Source: CAYMZZ01 sp044463125 | Lineage (GTDB): Bacteria; Bacteroidota; Bacteroidia; Chitinophagales; Chitinophagaceae | DNA length: 64,000 bases | Assembly (NCBI GenBank): GCA_044463125.1 | Contig: JBIQMS010000001.1 | Location: forward strand, 124,001 to 188,000 | Direction: 5' to 3' | In this document: piece after piece, positions 42,664 through 52,061 of the stretch | Position numbering within the stretch: position 1 is the stretch's first letter | How the letters are laid out: the number at the start of each line of letters is the position of its first letter | Position numbers and translations under genes: made by a program | The notes under the pieces: generated by a model | The model's input: only the letters and a program-made list of their open reading frames with translations | What the model was told of the DNA's origin: nothing | Databases searched by the model: none

Positions 42664-44655
42664 ATGCTGGCAGGCTTACAGGACGTAACATTTGAATTTG
42701 GTGCTCGGGCAATTGTAGAAGATGCTACCTGGCATATACAGCCCAACGAACGAATTGGATTGATCGGCTACAACGGTACCGGTAAATCCACTTTATTGAA
42801 ATTGCTTGTGGGACAGTACTCCCCTTCCGCCGGCACGGTGGAAAGAAGCCGTTCCACCTCGGTGGGCTATCTGCATCAAGACCTGCTTTCGTTTGATACC
42901 GAAGAGTCCATTTTGCAGGTGGCACTTGGGGCATTTGAGCGCGTATTGCAACTGGAGAAAGAAATTGAAGAGCTGGGCAAAGAGTTGGAGCGCACCGGCG
43001 ATGAAAAAGTGCTGCACGATTATTCCGATCGACTGCATGAACTGGAAACACTGGGAGGCTACGATATCCATCACCGTACGGAAGAAGTTTTGCAGGGCCT
43101 TGGATTTGCCAATGCCGACCTGAACCGCCCCTATAAAGAATTCAGTGGTGGATGGCGAATGCGCGTACTGCTGGCCAAAATGATCCTGCAACAACCCGAC
43201 CTGCTCCTGCTTGATGAGCCTACCAACCACCTTGACCTTCCCTCTATTGAATGGCTGGAAAAATACCTGCAGCACTATAAAGGCTCAGTGGTGATTGTGA
43301 GTCACGATAAATATTTCCTTGACCGCATGGTTACCAAGATTGTGGAACTCTACCAGCAAAAGCTCCATATCTACAACGGCAACTACAGCTTTTACGAAAA
43401 GGAAAAAGCCCTGCGGATGGATCTGCAGCAAAAAGCCTACGAGAACCAGCAGGACTATATACGGCAGCAGGAGCGATTTGTGGAACGCTTTAAAGCCAAA
43501 GCCAGTAAAGCCGCGCAGGCGCAAAGTATACAGAAGCGATTGGATAAACTCGATCGCATAGAAGAAGCGAGTATTGAAAGACCTAACCTGAAAATCAACT
43601 TCAGGGTCGATAAAACCCCAGGAAAGGTATTGGTGGAGCTAAAGCATGTCGGAAAAAAATTCGGCGATAATATTATCCTGGAAAATGCCGATGCCGAAAT
43701 TGAAAGGGGCGATAAGATTGCATTGATTGGCGCCAACGGCAAGGGTAAGTCGACCCTGCTGCGCATTATTGCCGGCACCGAATCCTGCACAGGCGAAAGA
43801 AAATGGGGGCATAATGTAGACGAAAGTTTTTACGCCCAGCACCAGTTGGAATCGCTGAACCTTAACAATACCGTGCTCGATGAAATGAAGGAATGTGGTA
43901 GCCAGCTTACGGAAGTTGAATTGCGCACCGTATTAGGTTGTTTTCTTTTCAGCGGTGATGATTCCGATAAAAAAATCAGGGTACTGAGTGGTGGGGAAAA
44001 AGCAAGGGTGGCCCTGGCAAAAACGATGGTGAGCAAAGCCAATTTCCTGATGCTGGATGAACCTACCAACCACCTCGACATGCATAGCTGCGAGTTGCTG
44101 ATTGAAGCCCTCAAGAAATACGAAGGCAGTTTGATTCTCGTGAGCCACGACCGTTACTTTATTTCCAAAACAGCCAATAAGATTTGGGAGATTAGCGACC
44201 ACCAGATCAAAGAATTCAAAGGAGGGTACGACGAATGGGTAGCCTGGAAAGAAAGGATGGCGAAGCAGGAAGAAGCGAAAACGCCTAAAGCCGGCAACAA
44301 ACCAGCCAAAGAAAATTCCGCTGGCCGGGTCGAAAGTAAAAATCAACCGGCAACTCCAGCCCCTGCACAGGCACCACCGGCTCCAGTAAATGCACCCATC
44401 AACAAGGAACTGAAAAAAGAATTGCAAAAGCAACAACGCATGTTCCAGGAGCTGGAAGAAAAAATAGCGAAGCAAAAAAGCAGGATGGAATCGCTGGCCG
44501 CTGAATTGGCCAATCCAGCCACCTATGCCGACAAAGAAAAATTTCTGCAAACGGAAAAAGCGCACCAGGAACAAACGGCCATTCTTCAAAATATGGAGAA
44601 AGAGTATGAGCGGGTATTTGAGAAGCTGATGGAACTGGAAGAGAAAAAATCGTAA
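42664..44655 (+). CDS. ABC-F family ATPase
   Basis: 663 residues, two ABC cassettes and no membrane domain. Walker A GYNGTGKST and GANGKGKST; signatures FSGGWRMRV and LSGGEKARVA; Walker B LLLLDEPTNHLD and LMLDEPTNHLD; P-site tRNA-interaction linker between them (KEKALRMDLQQKAYENQQDYIRQQ). A Pro/Ala-rich stretch then a C-terminal coiled coil (KELKKELQKQQRMFQELEEKIA) as in Uup. ABC-F proteins act on the ribosomal E site; resistance is not implied. A -7 like TATTTTTG is at 42596-42603. Confidence 0.92.
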   Translation: MLAGLQDVTFEFGARAIVEDATWHIQPNERIGLIGYNGTGKSTLLKLLVGQYSPSAGTVERSRSTSVGYLHQDLLSFDTEESILQVALGAFERVLQLEKEIEELGKELERTGDEKVLHDYSDRLHELETLGGYDIHHRTEEVLQGLGFANADLNRPYKEFSGGWRMRVLLAKMILQQPDLLLLDEPTNHLDLPSIEWLEKYLQHYKGSVVIVSHDKYFLDRMVTKIVELYQQKLHIYNGNYSFYEKEKALRMDLQQKAYENQQDYIRQQERFVERFKAKASKAAQAQSIQKRLDKLDRIEEASIERPNLKINFRVDKTPGKVLVELKHVGKKFGDNIILENADAEIERGDKIALIGANGKGKSTLLRIIAGTESCTGERKWGHNVDESFYAQHQLESLNLNNTVLDEMKECGSQLTEVELRTVLGCFLFSGDDSDKKIRVLSGGEKARVALAKTMVSKANFLMLDEPTNHLDMHSCELLIEALKKYEGSLILVSHDRYFISKTANKIWEISDHQIKEFKGGYDEWVAWKERMAKQEEAKTPKAGNKPAKENSAGRVESKNQPATPAPAQAPPAPVNAPINKELKKELQKQQRMFQELEEKIAKQKSRMESLAAELANPATYADKEKFLQTEKAHQEQTAILQNMEKEYERVFEKLMELEEKKS

Positions 44656-44693
44656 ATTACGACGATTTTTCACCCTCTCAACCTTATTCCGGA

Positions 44694-46931
44694 ATGCGTC
44701 TTTTCATCCCTGCCCTATTGTTGTTGTTGACATTACAGACTGCGGGGCAGAATGAACCCAACAAAAGGCCCCGTATCGGACTCACTTTAAGTGGAGGTGG
44801 CGCAAAAGGCCTTGCACATCTGGGCATTCTCAAAGCCATCGACTCAGCCGGATTGAAGATTGATTACATTACCGGCACATCCATGGGCGCCATCATGGGC
44901 AGCCTTTATGCCATAGGCTATTCCGCCGACAGCCTGTTACATATTGCCCGTAATGTGGAATGGGATGTATTGCTCCGCAATGGCGCCGACCTGCGCAGTC
45001 TGTTCATGGAAGAAAAAGAAGAGTCTTCCAAATACGTAATTGAACTTCCCTGGATCAATCACCGCTTTCAGTTGTCGACCGGGCTACTGGAGGCCCAGGA
45101 ACTCTGGCTCAAATTTTCAGAGCTCTATTTCCCGGTTTACCCAATCAAGGACTTTGACGATTTCAGCATCCCATTCCGCAGCATCAGTACCGATGTCGGC
45201 AGCGGCAATGCGGTGGTGATGGACAGGGGCGAAATCATTACCGCCATCCGTGCCAGCATGGCCATCCCCTCGGTATTTACGGCAGTTGATTACGACAGCC
45301 TTCGGCTGGTAGATGGTGGAATCGTTCGCAATTTTCCCGTGAAGGATGTGAAGGAACTGGGCGCTGATTATGTTATCGGCAGCAATGTGGCCACAGGGCT
45401 TTTGCCTTCCGATAAAGTGCGAAACGTATTTCAGATATTATTGCAGGTTGCGTTTTTTCGGGAGAGCGAAGACAGCCGGAAAGAAATTCCGCTTTGCGAT
45501 TTGTATATACCGTTCAAGCTGGATGATTACAATATGGGCAGCTTCGCTGATGCGGAAGCCATCATCCAGGAAGGTTTGGAAGTAGGTCGCTCGCTCTATC
45601 CCCAATTCAAAGCCCTTGCCGATTCCCTGAACCGGATATATGGCACAACAAATGCACAAAAAGACCGGCTCCCCAAGGTTGACAGTGTCTGGATCAGCTC
45701 CTTTTCCGTGGAGGGGCTGGAAAAAACAACACGTGGCTTCTTCATCAATACCATGGATTTCAAAACCGGTGAAAAGTACAGCGCGAAGCAATTGGGTAAT
45801 ATGGTGCGAAAGGCATTTGGTACCCGTTATTACAAAAGGGTTACCTATTCCCTACAACCCAAACCAGATGGTAGTGCACATATCGTATTTAAGGTCCTGG
45901 AAAACCCATTCACCTTCGCAAAAGTGGGCTTGCATTATTCCAGGTTCACCGGTATTGGGTTGATAGGTAATTTTACGACACGTAATTTCTTTACTCCCAA
46001 TTCCAGAAGCCTGGTAAGTCTCAACCTTGGTGAAACTTTCCGCCTCAAAGGCGAACATCTGCAATACCTGGGCCGCCTGAAAAATTTTGCCTTTATTGCT
46101 AAAACACAATTCGACCGATTCGACTTTATCGCCTATGAGGAGTTTAAGCAAACCGGTGTGTACAAACAGAATTATTGGGAAGTAAATGAGCGATTTCAAT
46201 ATACCACCAACCGCAATATAGCGCTGGGTTTAGGTCACCGCTTTGAATGGTTAAAATATAACCCCACCATTAGCCCCGACCTTGCCTTCCGCGGCAGAAG
46301 CCAGTTTAACAGCTTTTATACCTACCTCAATCATCATACGCTTGACAGGAATATTTTTCCTACCCGCGGTCTCAAACTCAACCTCGAAGCAGGACAAATT
46401 CAGGGGCAAAATCTGAAAGTGGAATTTTTGCGCGATGATGAACCCATTCCCAATCCCGACTCGCTGGGTGTGGAGCGAAAAGCCTTCAATTATGCCCTGC
46501 TGAACCTGGAGGCTTATACCCCCTTTAATCGAAAATGGGTGGGTTTTTTGCATGCCCAGTCAGGTGTCAACTTCAATTATGGCCGCAATATCATGAACGA
46601 ATTTGTGATAGGTGGAATGCAGCGATTTTATAGAAGACAGGTGGTATTTGCGGGCTTACTCGAAGGTTCTGTTTACAGCGCTTCTTTCGCCAGCCTGCAA
46701 GGTGGTTTGCGGCACTCCATCTTTCCCAATGCTTATCTCACTGGCCGCGCGAATATTCTGTTGAATAATTTCATCAGCGAAAGTACATTCTTCGAGGCAA
46801 GGGATATTTATACCGGATACGCACTTACCTTCTCGTATAATTTCGCTTTGGGGCCGCTGGAGCTAAGCCTCATGTATAGCGATCAAACTGGAAAGCTTCA
46901 AACCTTTATCAACCTCGGCATACCCTTTTGA
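44694..46931 (+). CDS. Patatin-like phospholipase with outer-membrane barrel
   Basis: 745 residues: signal peptide (about 1-18), patatin domain with oxyanion loop LSGGGAKGLAHLG (32-44), nucleophile S63 in GTSMG and catalytic D207 in LVDGG, a POTRA-like segment (VDSVWISSFSVEGLEKTTRGF), then a C-terminal Omp85/surface-antigen barrel ending in SYNFALGPLELSLMYSDQ...LGIPF. This is the type V-like PlpD/FplA architecture, in which the barrel presents the lipase outside or in the periplasm. Its stop abuts the convergent hutG stop (TGATCA). Confidence 0.9.
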   Translation: MRLFIPALLLLLTLQTAGQNEPNKRPRIGLTLSGGGAKGLAHLGILKAIDSAGLKIDYITGTSMGAIMGSLYAIGYSADSLLHIARNVEWDVLLRNGADLRSLFMEEKEESSKYVIELPWINHRFQLSTGLLEAQELWLKFSELYFPVYPIKDFDDFSIPFRSISTDVGSGNAVVMDRGEIITAIRASMAIPSVFTAVDYDSLRLVDGGIVRNFPVKDVKELGADYVIGSNVATGLLPSDKVRNVFQILLQVAFFRESEDSRKEIPLCDLYIPFKLDDYNMGSFADAEAIIQEGLEVGRSLYPQFKALADSLNRIYGTTNAQKDRLPKVDSVWISSFSVEGLEKTTRGFFINTMDFKTGEKYSAKQLGNMVRKAFGTRYYKRVTYSLQPKPDGSAHIVFKVLENPFTFAKVGLHYSRFTGIGLIGNFTTRNFFTPNSRSLVSLNLGETFRLKGEHLQYLGRLKNFAFIAKTQFDRFDFIAYEEFKQTGVYKQNYWEVNERFQYTTNRNIALGLGHRFEWLKYNPTISPDLAFRGRSQFNSFYTYLNHHTLDRNIFPTRGLKLNLEAGQIQGQNLKVEFLRDDEPIPNPDSLGVERKAFNYALLNLEAYTPFNRKWVGFLHAQSGVNFNYGRNIMNEFVIGGMQRFYRRQVVFAGLLEGSVYSASFASLQGGLRHSIFPNAYLTGRANILLNNFISESTFFEARDIYTGYALTFSYNFALGPLELSLMYSDQTGKLQTFINLGIPF

Positions 46932-48041
46932 TCATGCCAGGCGCGGAGGAGGTTGCATGGCTTTCAGAAAATCGCTGACCAGGTAGCTGATCAGTTTGCC
47001 CGTACCCATATCCGTGCTGCCATCTGAAAGCCGGGTAGCTCCTTCACAAATATGCAGGTAAGCCGGCTTGCTGTCGGCTGCGGCAAAGCTGATATATTGG
47101 CGCGCAAGCAATGGACTCAATCCTACTGGTGTGCGCGCACTGCTAAGCGCATTGGCGATACAATCCAGATCGAGTTCTATTCCGGTCAAACTATCTTCGG
47201 TGAAGCCTGTGGCATGCGCTACAGATTGCATGAAACTACGCTTCTCATGCACAAAGATGTCCTCGAATGTGATACAGTCAATAAAGGGATTGTTCACAAT
47301 ATCCATCCATACATTTTGGGGAAGATAATTTTCATGCAAGCCGATGATGCAGTATTTCTGCAAAAATCCGTCCTCCTCCGCATAGCGGAATCCATTGCCG
47401 CTATGTCTCCCCTCGGAAGGACGGTAGTCGGCATGCGCATCAAGATTGATACAGTTTATTTGTGCAAGTGGCAATACCCCCGCCTTATGCCATCCCTTGG
47501 CCGCCCCTTTGATCAGTGGATAAGCGTTGTTATGCCCGCCACCGATCACGATGGGAATCTTTCCCATACTGGTCAGCCATTTTACCATTTGCTCTACTTC
47601 TTCATCTATGTTGTTGACGGCATGTCGATAGGCTTCCACTTTTTCCTCCTCCCCCTTCGCGGTATGGTCAATCAGGTATTGTATATCACCAAAGTCGAAA
47701 TGTCCGGCCAGGGCCAGTTCCTCGCCATCCAGAAAGTCATTGCTCTGTATATTTAGAAACTGTTGCAGGAAGGGAAGCCAGCTTGTATCGGCACCACCCA
47801 TACCGAGATTGGCTTTTACGCCTATATCTTCCGGAATACCCAGCAACACAAAACGTGCGGAGCACTGCTGAAAAAATTCCTCGGGATCCTGTCCGGGCCG
47901 GCAGGCCTGCACCCGCTCACCCAACTTGGTTTCGTAGCGGCGAACTTTGGTAAGGGATAGCACATCCAGTTTGCTATACCATTTAAAATGCAGGCGCTTG
48001 TCGGCCAGCCTTGATGGGGTTACTGATGTAGCCGTTTGCAT
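46932..48041 (-). CDS. hutG: Formimidoylglutamase-like (arginase fold)
   Basis: 369 residues, ureohydrolase fold. The Mn2+ ligands are visible: GGGHNNAYP (His), INLDAHADYRP (D-A-H-A-D) and GIELDLDCI (D-x-D). It hydrolyses formimidoylglutamate to glutamate and formamide in histidine breakdown if the assignment is right; arginase or agmatinase are alternatives, but the hutI gene 1.3 kb upstream on the same strand favours HutG. It ends the leftward hutI-antiporter-hutG unit. Confidence 0.82.
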   Translation of the reverse strand: MQTATSVTPSRLADKRLHFKWYSKLDVLSLTKVRRYETKLGERVQACRPGQDPEEFFQQCSARFVLLGIPEDIGVKANLGMGGADTSWLPFLQQFLNIQSNDFLDGEELALAGHFDFGDIQYLIDHTAKGEEEKVEAYRHAVNNIDEEVEQMVKWLTSMGKIPIVIGGGHNNAYPLIKGAAKGWHKAGVLPLAQINCINLDAHADYRPSEGRHSGNGFRYAEEDGFLQKYCIIGLHENYLPQNVWMDIVNNPFIDCITFEDIFVHEKRSFMQSVAHATGFTEDSLTGIELDLDCIANALSSARTPVGLSPLLARQYISFAAADSKPAYLHICEGATRLSDGSTDMGTGKLISYLVSDFLKAMQPPPRLA

Positions 48042-48105
48042 GGCAATATGATTTTGTAATCGTTAGAAAATTATCGGGTTCATCAGGGGATACGAAAAAC
48101 GAACT

Positions 48106-49335
48106 TTATAGAATATCCGGCCTTTCATTGAAAGCGCTCTCTTCCACCACCTGTTCCGGTTTCTTCTTATAAAAAATCATACCCAAAGCCATAATAATGC
48201 TGGTGGTAAGAATGATATAAAACAATATACCGTCGTTAAAACTGCTCAACTTAAGATGCTCCGGAATTTTATAAAAGAGTACGATGGTAATCAACCCCCT
48301 GGGTATGAAAAAGGACTCTGGGAACAGGTTGGTTCGTACAAAGAAACGCAGGTAAAGGATGCGGATCAGGAACATCCCGAGTACAATGAGGGTTCCCACC
48401 AGCAACACTTCTTTTTCATTGAGAAAGGCCAGGGATATGGAATAACCAAACAATAAAAAGAAAAATGTGCGGATCAGGAATGAAGTTTCGGCTGTAACGG
48501 AATGCAGCAAATGCCGGAGGGAGTCTACCTGCGAATGCGGAAAGAACTTAACCAGGGGCGCCCATTTCAATTTTTCCCAATTATTAATCAACAAACCAAA
48601 TACAAGAATGATGATGAGGGATGGCAGATGCAGGATCTTTCCACCCGAATAGATCAATATCAATAATGAAAAGATCAGGAAAAACTTGATATTGAGTTTT
48701 GTTTTCGCCAGGATAATCAGGAGTAACAAGGATAGTAGTACGGATAAGATAATCGACAAACCGATATTAGCAGAAAACACACCAAAGGAACGCCAGGAAA
48801 GCGTGTCATCGGCCGTGAAATAGTTGAACACAATGATCCCTATGATATCGGAAAAGGAAGCTTCATACACCAGGAACTCCTTTTTCTGCTCGCTAAGTGG
48901 ATTGATGCTGGGAATAACAATGGAACTACTCATGATGGAGAGCGGAATCGCATACACCAGGCATTTCTCGAGCGGCTCCCCCAGCCAGTAATTCAGGATA
49001 TAAGTTAACAGGACTGTCGAAATCGCGAAGATGATGAGTGCGGAAAAAAAGGAATCGCGAATCAGTACCAACTTGTTTCTGCCAAGTTTCAGGTCGAGCC
49101 CGGCTTCCAGCACAATCATGATCAACCCAACCACCCCCAGCGACTCCACCAACTGCTCTGAAAAACTCATTTCCACCTGGTAAGTATCTGCGAGTGCCCG
49201 AAATCCAATACCGGCAAAAAGCAGGAGCAATACGGAGGGAATCCGCACATATTTGCTGACGATGGAGAAAATATAGGATAATACAACCAGGCTACAGAGT
49301 GCAATTAATACTTCTTCCGTATTCAGTCCATTCAT
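48106..49335 (-). CDS. Cation/proton antiporter (CPA family)
   Basis: 409 residues, about 12 membrane helices. Seen: helix-1/2 IPSVLLLLFAGIGFRAL, GLIMIVLEAGLDLKLG, and the ion-binding region VYEASFSDIIGIIVFNYF (E..S..D). No TrkA-N or other cytoplasmic regulatory domain. It lies between hutI and hutG, 24 bp and 64 bp apart, same strand. Ion specificity (Na+ or K+) cannot be told. Its place suggests a coupled job with histidine or glutamate breakdown, perhaps ion or pH balance (inference). Confidence 0.88.
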   Translation of the reverse strand: MNGLNTEEVLIALCSLVVLSYIFSIVSKYVRIPSVLLLLFAGIGFRALADTYQVEMSFSEQLVESLGVVGLIMIVLEAGLDLKLGRNKLVLIRDSFFSALIIFAISTVLLTYILNYWLGEPLEKCLVYAIPLSIMSSSIVIPSINPLSEQKKEFLVYEASFSDIIGIIVFNYFTADDTLSWRSFGVFSANIGLSIILSVLLSLLLLIILAKTKLNIKFFLIFSLLILIYSGGKILHLPSLIIILVFGLLINNWEKLKWAPLVKFFPHSQVDSLRHLLHSVTAETSFLIRTFFFLLFGYSISLAFLNEKEVLLVGTLIVLGMFLIRILYLRFFVRTNLFPESFFIPRGLITIVLFYKIPEHLKLSSFNDGILFYIILTTSIIMALGMIFYKKKPEQVVEESAFNERPDIL

Positions 49336-49359
49336 GCCCTGAATATACGGTAAAAATTG

Positions 49360-50607
49360 TCAAATCCAGTTGCCCCTGACCATAACCTTTTCCACCAAAT
49401 TGGTCCCAAAAGCATAGGGAAGATAGGCCAGGCCGGGCATGGGTTTTGTGAGGATCAGGTCGGCCCTTTTGCCGATGGCGATACTGCCCGTTTCACCGGC
49501 TACTTCCATCGCGAATGCGCCATTGATGGTAGCCGCATTGATGGCTTCCTCCGGCAACATGCGCATTTGAATACAGGCCAGGGAAACCACGAAATTCATA
49601 TTGCCCGATGGTGAGGAACCCGGATTGTAATCGCTTGCCAGCGCGATAGCCGCTCCGGCATTGATCAATTGCCTTGCCGGCTGAAAGGGCATGCGTAGAA
49701 AGAATGCTGCCGACGGCAACAAGGTCCCGATTGTTTCCGACTGACCAAGGTCCCGGATGTCCTGCTCCGTCATCGTCTCCAGGTGATCCACGCTCAGAGC
49801 CGGCCAGCGAAGGGCGGTTTGCAGTCCGCCGATACTGTTTAGCTGGTTCACATGCACTTTAGGCTTCAGGCCAACCGCCATTCCAGCCCTGCAAATTCTG
49901 TCCATTTCTTCGGGGCAAAAGAAGCCTGTTTCGCAGAAAACGTCAATATAATCGGCCAGCTTTTCCGCCGCAATTTGTGGAAGCAATTCTTCGAGCAGCA
50001 AGCGGATATACCCTTCCCGGTTATCGCGATAGGCAACCGGAATGGCATGGGCACCCAGGAAGCTTGACCTGATTATAAGAGAGGATTTATCGCGTAAGCG
50101 CTTTATCACGCGAAGCATTTTCAATTCGGCTTCCACGCTTAATCCGTAACCACTTTTGATTTCAACCGCAGCGGTCCCGAGCCGGCTGATCTCCCCCAGC
50201 CTGTTCCAGGCCAGGTTAAAAAGAGTATCCTCCGACATTTCCGCCAGTTTGGCCGCAGAGTTCAATATACCACCCCCTTTGGCGGCAATCTCCGCATAAC
50301 TTAGTCCGCGTATTTTGTCGACAAACTCATGTTCCCGGCTTTGGGCAAACACCAGGTGGGTGTGCGAATCGCACCAGGCAGGGAGGATAAACCTTTCATG
50401 AGCATCTACAGTATTGTCAACTTTATCCGCGTCGCCCGGGATATCCTTCATATAACCAAAGCCGGCAATATGACCGTCTTCGATTAATAGGTATGCATTC
50501 TCCAAAGCGGGCAACCGGCTCAGTTCTTCACCGCGCAAGGGTTTGTTGGGGTTTTGAATGCCTACCAAAGATTTAATATCGCGAATCAGGCAAGTGGCCA
50601 TGGGCAA
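49360..50607 (-). CDS. hutI: Imidazolonepropionase
   Basis: 415 residues, amidohydrolase. Metal site SHTHLVFAQSREHEF (H-x-H), KSGYGL, GAHAIPVAYR, KVHVNQLNSIGGLQ, SVDHLETM and ALASDYNPGSSPSGNM (Asp) are all present. It opens the imidazolone ring to N-formimidoyl-glutamate, the substrate of HutG downstream. An ATG at 50601 (MATCLIRD) is an alternative start. hutH and hutU are not in the window. Confidence 0.95.
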   Translation of the reverse strand: MPMATCLIRDIKSLVGIQNPNKPLRGEELSRLPALENAYLLIEDGHIAGFGYMKDIPGDADKVDNTVDAHERFILPAWCDSHTHLVFAQSREHEFVDKIRGLSYAEIAAKGGGILNSAAKLAEMSEDTLFNLAWNRLGEISRLGTAAVEIKSGYGLSVEAELKMLRVIKRLRDKSSLIIRSSFLGAHAIPVAYRDNREGYIRLLLEELLPQIAAEKLADYIDVFCETGFFCPEEMDRICRAGMAVGLKPKVHVNQLNSIGGLQTALRWPALSVDHLETMTEQDIRDLGQSETIGTLLPSAAFFLRMPFQPARQLINAGAAIALASDYNPGSSPSGNMNFVVSLACIQMRMLPEEAINAATINGAFAMEVAGETGSIAIGKRADLILTKPMPGLAYLPYAFGTNLVEKVMVRGNWI

Positions 50608-50687
50608 TATTACAAAAGCCGGATGGGCAAAAAAAATGGATACTTTGCAGCGAGGCCTTAACTTTATCGTTTTAATACCCGTTGCTT

Positions 50688-51458
50688 ATGATATGGCCTG
50701 ATTTTTCGGACCCCTCCGTTTGGTTAAGCTTGTTGACCCTCGCTTTTTTGGAAATTGTATTGGGAGTGGATAATATCATTTTCATTTCCATTATTTCCGA
50801 CAAGCTGGAACCTTCGCAGCAGCGGAAGGCACGCAATATCGGACTCCTGCTCGCCATGCTGTTCCGTGTGGGTCTGCTCCTCACCATCACATGGATTATG
50901 CGATTGAAAGAGCCCGTGTTTACACTCTCATTTATTGAAGAAGATGGCCAACCCCTGGGCATTAGTTGGAAAGACCTGATCCTGATTGCGGGTGGTTTGT
51001 TCCTTTTGTTTAAGAGCACGCTCGAAATTCACCATAAACTGGAGAAACCTGCCGAGGATAAAGGCAAGAAGAAAGTGTATTCCTCCCTCTCCTCGGTGAT
51101 TTTGCAGATTGTGTTGATCGATGCGGTATTTTCCTTTGATTCCATCCTCACGGCCATTGGAATGGTGGAATATGTATCCATCATGATTATAGCGGTGGTG
51201 GTTTCCATTGCCGTGATGATGATTTTTGCGGCCCCTATTTCCCATTTCATCAATAAGCACCCCACCCTGCAAATGCTGGCGCTATCCTTCCTGATTGCGA
51301 TAGGTATAATGCTGGTGGCGGAAGGTTTTCACCAGGAAATCAGCAAGAGCTATATCTATACCACCATCGCCTTCTCATTGTTGGTAGAGTTGCTGAACAT
51401 GCGTATGCGTCGCAAGCACGAAACGGTGAAACTGAAAACAGACAGAGAGGATCTATAG
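50688..51458 (+). CDS. TerC-family integral membrane protein
   Basis: 256 residues from the ATG in MIWPDFSD; a TTG two codons upstream is not needed. Seven to nine helices with the TerC signature acids: LTLAFLEIVLGVDNIIFISII and VLIDAVFSFDSILTAIGM, each with E/D residues in the membrane. Members include manganese exporters (Alx/MntP-like) and tellurite-linked proteins; substrate here unknown. The stop overlaps the convergent gene stop in the palindrome CTATAG. Confidence 0.88.
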   Translation: MIWPDFSDPSVWLSLLTLAFLEIVLGVDNIIFISIISDKLEPSQQRKARNIGLLLAMLFRVGLLLTITWIMRLKEPVFTLSFIEEDGQPLGISWKDLILIAGGLFLLFKSTLEIHHKLEKPAEDKGKKKVYSSLSSVILQIVLIDAVFSFDSILTAIGMVEYVSIMIIAVVVSIAVMMIFAAPISHFINKHPTLQMLALSFLIAIGIMLVAEGFHQEISKSYIYTTIAFSLLVELLNMRMRRKHETVKLKTDREDL

Positions 51459-51929
51459 TTTTAATTCATTCATTTGGCGGCTATAGTCATGTTGCAGGTC
51501 TTCGTGCAGCGTGGCGATAGCCGCTTTTAGTTTTTTCAGCACTCCCTGGTAAAGATTCACCAGCACCGGACTTTGCTGAAAGGGGATTTCCATTTCGAGA
51601 AATCGCTGACAGAAATGCAGTAGCAGTTCCGTTTCCGCTTGGCGACTACCCATGTAGCGCACGTGTTTGGTGACCACCCGCAATATTTTCCGCAGGCTTT
51701 TTTTGATGAAATAGAAATGAGCGCGGTTGATTTCTTCAAATAGCAGGTCCATTTCATCCTTAATCTCCCGGATATAGGCCGCCTCGTCAGATGACTCAAA
51801 AAGCAGATAAGTCAACAGTTCCTTGTTTTCCTTTTTGAACCGGGCGAGGCGAATGCAGGTATTCACCAGTTCAGCCGACTTCAATTGCTGCAGTTCCTGT
51901 TTTATTTCCTGAATGCTGGCGGATCGCAT
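51453..51929 (-). CDS. Alpha-helical hypothetical protein
   Basis: 158 residues from the ATG in MRSASIQEIKQEL (22 further codons are open upstream but look non-coding). Almost wholly helical and charged (IREIKDEMDLLFEEINRAHFYFIKKSLRKILRVV), with no signal or membrane span. I do not recognise a family. It overlaps terC tail-to-tail by 6 bp. Confidence 0.7.
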   Translation of the reverse strand: MRSASIQEIKQELQQLKSAELVNTCIRLARFKKENKELLTYLLFESSDEAAYIREIKDEMDLLFEEINRAHFYFIKKSLRKILRVVTKHVRYMGSRQAETELLLHFCQRFLEMEIPFQQSPVLVNLYQGVLKKLKAAIATLHEDLQHDYSRQMNELKL

Positions 51930-52061
51930 GGGCTTTGGGAGCTTGAATAATAAAGTAATAATGGATGATTTGCTAAAGTAGTATATGCCGAACAATCACC
52001 GGTTTTGGTTAACCTGAAAAAAGCAATAAAAAGCGGATATTTGCGGGGCAAAACCAAACTT

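Noticed and set aside
42664..44655. ABC-F gene as an antibiotic resistance determinant
   Set aside because: Uup-like C-terminal coiled coil and housekeeping look; no evidence for ribosome protection against a drug.
46932..50607. A complete histidine utilisation pathway
   Set aside because: Only hutI and hutG are present; hutH and hutU are not in the window.
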